Assembly (NCBI RefSeq): GCF_000159135.1
Contig: NZ_GG667520.1
Span: forward strand, 374,519 to 436,451
Length of the DNA: 61,933 bases
Direction: 5' to 3'
Source of the DNA: Corynebacterium striatum ATCC 6940
GTDB lineage: Bacteria > Actinomycetota > Actinomycetes > Mycobacteriales > Mycobacteriaceae
Shown: positions 60,187 to 61,933 of the stretch, one piece after another
Numbering within the stretch: position 1 is the stretch's first letter
Layout: each line of letters opens with the position of its first letter
The notes under the pieces: model-generated
What the model saw: only the letters and a program-made list of their open reading frames with translations
Told to the model about the DNA's origin: nothing
Databases searched by the model: none
Position numbers and translations under genes: made by a program

Positions 60187-61215
60187 GTGTCCAACCCATT
60201 CGGTGCAGATGGTTCGAGCGGTGACGATAAGTTCAACAACCCCACCCGGAATAACGACTTGCCTCGCTACGAACCTACTAATCACCCAGAAGACCGCCCC
60301 GATTATGGGCTGCCTTCCTACGGTAGCTACGGCGCGCAATCTTCCGAGCCTGGTTATGCAGGCACAGCTTACGGCAATGCTTATGGCTCGTATGGCCCCT
60401 ATGGTGCAGGAAATCTTTCGGGACGCAACCATGCCGCACCTGCCTACACCGGCCCCGTCTCCGCAACAAAAGCCATCGGCTGGGGATTCCGTGCAACCTT
60501 TGCCAATTGGCAACTATGGATTCTTGGTGCCTTTGCGGTAATCGCTGTCACCCTGGTGCTGTCCTTAATCGGTGGAGTAATCACCGGTGGATTATCTGGC
60601 GGTTCTGAGGAAGCAACTGCAGCCGCGGGCCTGTCCAGCATGGCCGTGAACATTTTGTCAACTCTGTTCAGTCTCATCGTTAGCCTGGTAGTGATGCGAT
60701 TGGCGTTCTACCAGATTGACGATCCCGCTACGTCGTGGGGATACGTGGGTAAAAACGTGCGCTGGGTGCAGCCGTTTGTGGTTGGCTTGGTGGTCAACAT
60801 TGTTATTGGCGGCCTGATGCTCATTGGTTTGCTTATCTTTGGCGGTGCAGCCTTCGTTGCACTGTTCAACGGCGATATCGAATCAGATGCTGACGCCATG
60901 AAGGCTGTGTCTACGATTCTGGGATTCGTGGCTGTAGGCATGTTGATTAGCTGGTTGATTCAGCCGCTGTACGTTCTTATGCAGTGGTTTGCCGCCGACG
61001 GTGAGTCTATTGGTGGTGCTTTCAAGAAGGGCTTTGCGGCCGGCAAGGCTAACTACGGTCAGCTGCTTCTGTTCAGCTTCTTGATGCTTCTCTTGGCTCT
61101 CGCCACTATCTTGACGCTGGGATTGGGCATGCTGGTCATTATGCCGGTAAGCATGCTGGCCCAAGCGCACATCATGCGCCAGTGCGCGAACCGTTATGCG
61201 CCCGAAAGCGCCTAA
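60187..61215 (+). CDS. Membrane protein with Tyr/Gly/Asn/Pro-rich N-terminus
   Basis: A 342-residue protein. The first ~95 residues are low complexity (many Tyr, Gly, Asn, Pro, Ser) and probably disordered and cytoplasmic. Five or six transmembrane helices follow between about 110 and 330, including a beta-hairpin-like repeat of Gly/Leu-rich helices. It resembles integral membrane proteins of the DUF7544/DUF975 style common in actinobacteria, but I cannot assign a family. GTG has AAGGAGGA upstream. Convergent with oxyR. Confidence 0.7.
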   Translation: MSNPFGADGSSGDDKFNNPTRNNDLPRYEPTNHPEDRPDYGLPSYGSYGAQSSEPGYAGTAYGNAYGSYGPYGAGNLSGRNHAAPAYTGPVSATKAIGWGFRATFANWQLWILGAFAVIAVTLVLSLIGGVITGGLSGGSEEATAAAGLSSMAVNILSTLFSLIVSLVVMRLAFYQIDDPATSWGYVGKNVRWVQPFVVGLVVNIVIGGLMLIGLLIFGGAAFVALFNGDIESDADAMKAVSTILGFVAVGMLISWLIQPLYVLMQWFAADGESIGGAFKKGFAAGKANYGQLLLFSFLMLLLALATILTLGLGMLVIMPVSMLAQAHIMRQCANRYAPESA

Positions 61216-61256
61216 GCATATTCGCTAATCGCTTCTCCCAGAAGTCAAAACAAACT

Positions 61257-61295
61257 CCCCGGTTGCACGTTCTTTGATGAACCGTGCAGCCGGGG
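61257..61295. terminator. Bidirectional terminator between the membrane protein gene and oxyR
   Basis: A 13-bp stem with one wobble (61257-61269 with 61283-61295), loop TTCTTTGATGAAC. ATTTGCG follows on the plus strand and GAGTTTGTTTT on the minus strand. Confidence 0.8.
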
Positions 61296-61314
61296 ATTTG
61301 CGATCGCCTGGCCT

Positions 61315-61933
61315 CTACTTAGCTGGGGTTTCGACGGACCGGGAGCGTTTCAGAGCATCTTCGAAAGCTTTGGTGACTAGGTTTCCGAACTCGCGAAACT
61401 CGTCAGCGCGTGCGGCAGAGTTGCGGAATACGAGACCAACGTTGCGTTCTGCAGTGACCGAAGAATCGAAGTGTGCGACCTTGAGGCGAGGGTTGATGCA
61501 CTCTGTGGCAATAGCAGACTCTGGGACGAGTGTGGCGCCTAGGCCACCCATGACCAGTTGTAAGATCGTGGTCAATGAAGAAGCTCGAGTGACCGAATTG
61601 GTAGCTTCTGACGGGTTGACGCGAGCTTTCCGGCACAGATCGAGGACTTGGTCACGCAGACAGTGGCCGTCATCGAGGAGGAGCAGGTTGAGATGGTCAA
61701 GATCGCTCAGCTTGAGATCGTCACGGCCAGCCAGTGGGTGCTCGGGATCGGTAACGACAACGAAGTTCTCGGAATACAAGGAAACATCAACCATGCCGGC
61801 AGCTGCGGAAGGCAGCGCAATGATGGCTAGATCAAGCTGTCCATCGCGTAGTTTTTCTAGAAGGTGTTCCGTCTGTTCCTCCACGAATCGGGGCTCCAAG
61901 TCCGGATATATTTCCAAAAGCTCGCCCAAAAGC
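61315..61933 (-). CDS. oxyR: Peroxide-responsive LysR regulator OxyR, 5' end missing
   Basis: Only the C-terminal effector domain is visible (about 206 residues); the DNA-binding domain lies beyond the window edge. LLLDDGHCLRDQVLDLC contains the redox-active Cys pair (GHC and DLC, nine residues apart), as in OxyR. EHLLEKLRDGQLDLAIIALP and LVMGGLGATLVPESA are typical. In corynebacteria OxyR controls catalase and dps and lies beside hrpA. The frame is open to the last base. Confidence 0.9.
   Translation of the reverse strand, partial: LLGELLEIYPDLEPRFVEEQTEHLLEKLRDGQLDLAIIALPSAAAGMVDVSLYSENFVVVTDPEHPLAGRDDLKLSDLDHLNLLLLDDGHCLRDQVLDLCRKARVNPSEATNSVTRASSLTTILQLVMGGLGATLVPESAIATECINPRLKVAHFDSSVTAERNVGLVFRNSAARADEFREFGNLVTKAFEDALKRSRSVETPAK

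Overview
The window is a stretch of chromosome from a Corynebacterium species. GC content is roughly 58-60%. Gene order closely follows what I recall of the C. glutamicum block dapB-thyX-dapA-rnj ... ftsK-terC-pgsA-cinA-clgR-pspA-bioYMN-recA-recX-gluDCBA-miaB-DUF349-miaA-dapF-hflX-ptsH/F-fruK-ptsI-sugR-lexA-divS-nrdR-hrpA-oxyR. DivS, SugR, BioY/M/N, GluABCD and ClgR together are a corynebacterial signature. I cannot name the species. I see no tRNA, rRNA, IS element, prophage or CRISPR array; this is vertically inherited core genome.

Layout. (1) 1-6.4 kb: infB (5' end outside the window), rbfA, a DHH phosphoesterase, a MATE exporter, a metallophosphoesterase and a 4'-phosphopantetheinyl transferase, all forward. 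(2) 6.5-13.3 kb: truB facing away from ribF, then a nucleoside hydrolase, rpsO, a small DUF4288-like protein, a CPBP protease and pnp. (3) 13.3-20 kb: an AMIN-like lipoprotein, a decayed VOC/glyoxalase gene, then dapB-thyX-dapA-rnj (diaminopimelate, dTMP and RNA turnover) and a TIGR03085 protein. (4) 20-28 kb: ftsK, a manganese-riboswitch-controlled terC, yciI/pgsA, cinA, clgR and pspA (envelope stress and proteolysis). (5) 28-36 kb: bioYMN biotin importer, a DUF3046 protein, recA-recX, gluABCD glutamate importer. (6) 36-46 kb: miaB, miaA, dapF, hflX and conserved actinobacterial proteins, one with a Cys/Gly/His tail. (7) 46-54 kb: NCS2 permease and the PTS core (ptsH, ptsF, fruK, ptsI) with its DeoR repressor sugR. 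(8) 54-62 kb: SOS pair lexA/divS, nrdR, hrpA, a membrane protein and the 3' part of oxyR.

Three regulatory themes stand out. First, 15 genes have a TANNNT -10 hexamer exactly 6-8 nt before the start codon, the signature of leaderless mRNAs; this also corrects several start sites. Second, terC has a yybP-ykoY (Mn2+) aptamer whose 3' strand can alternatively hide the ribosome binding site. Third, the rnj terminator hairpin overlaps the start codon of the next gene and carries that gene's -10 box in its loop. A five-unit heptamer tandem repeat in front of dapB is the most unexplained short sequence. I found no wholly novel multi-gene system.
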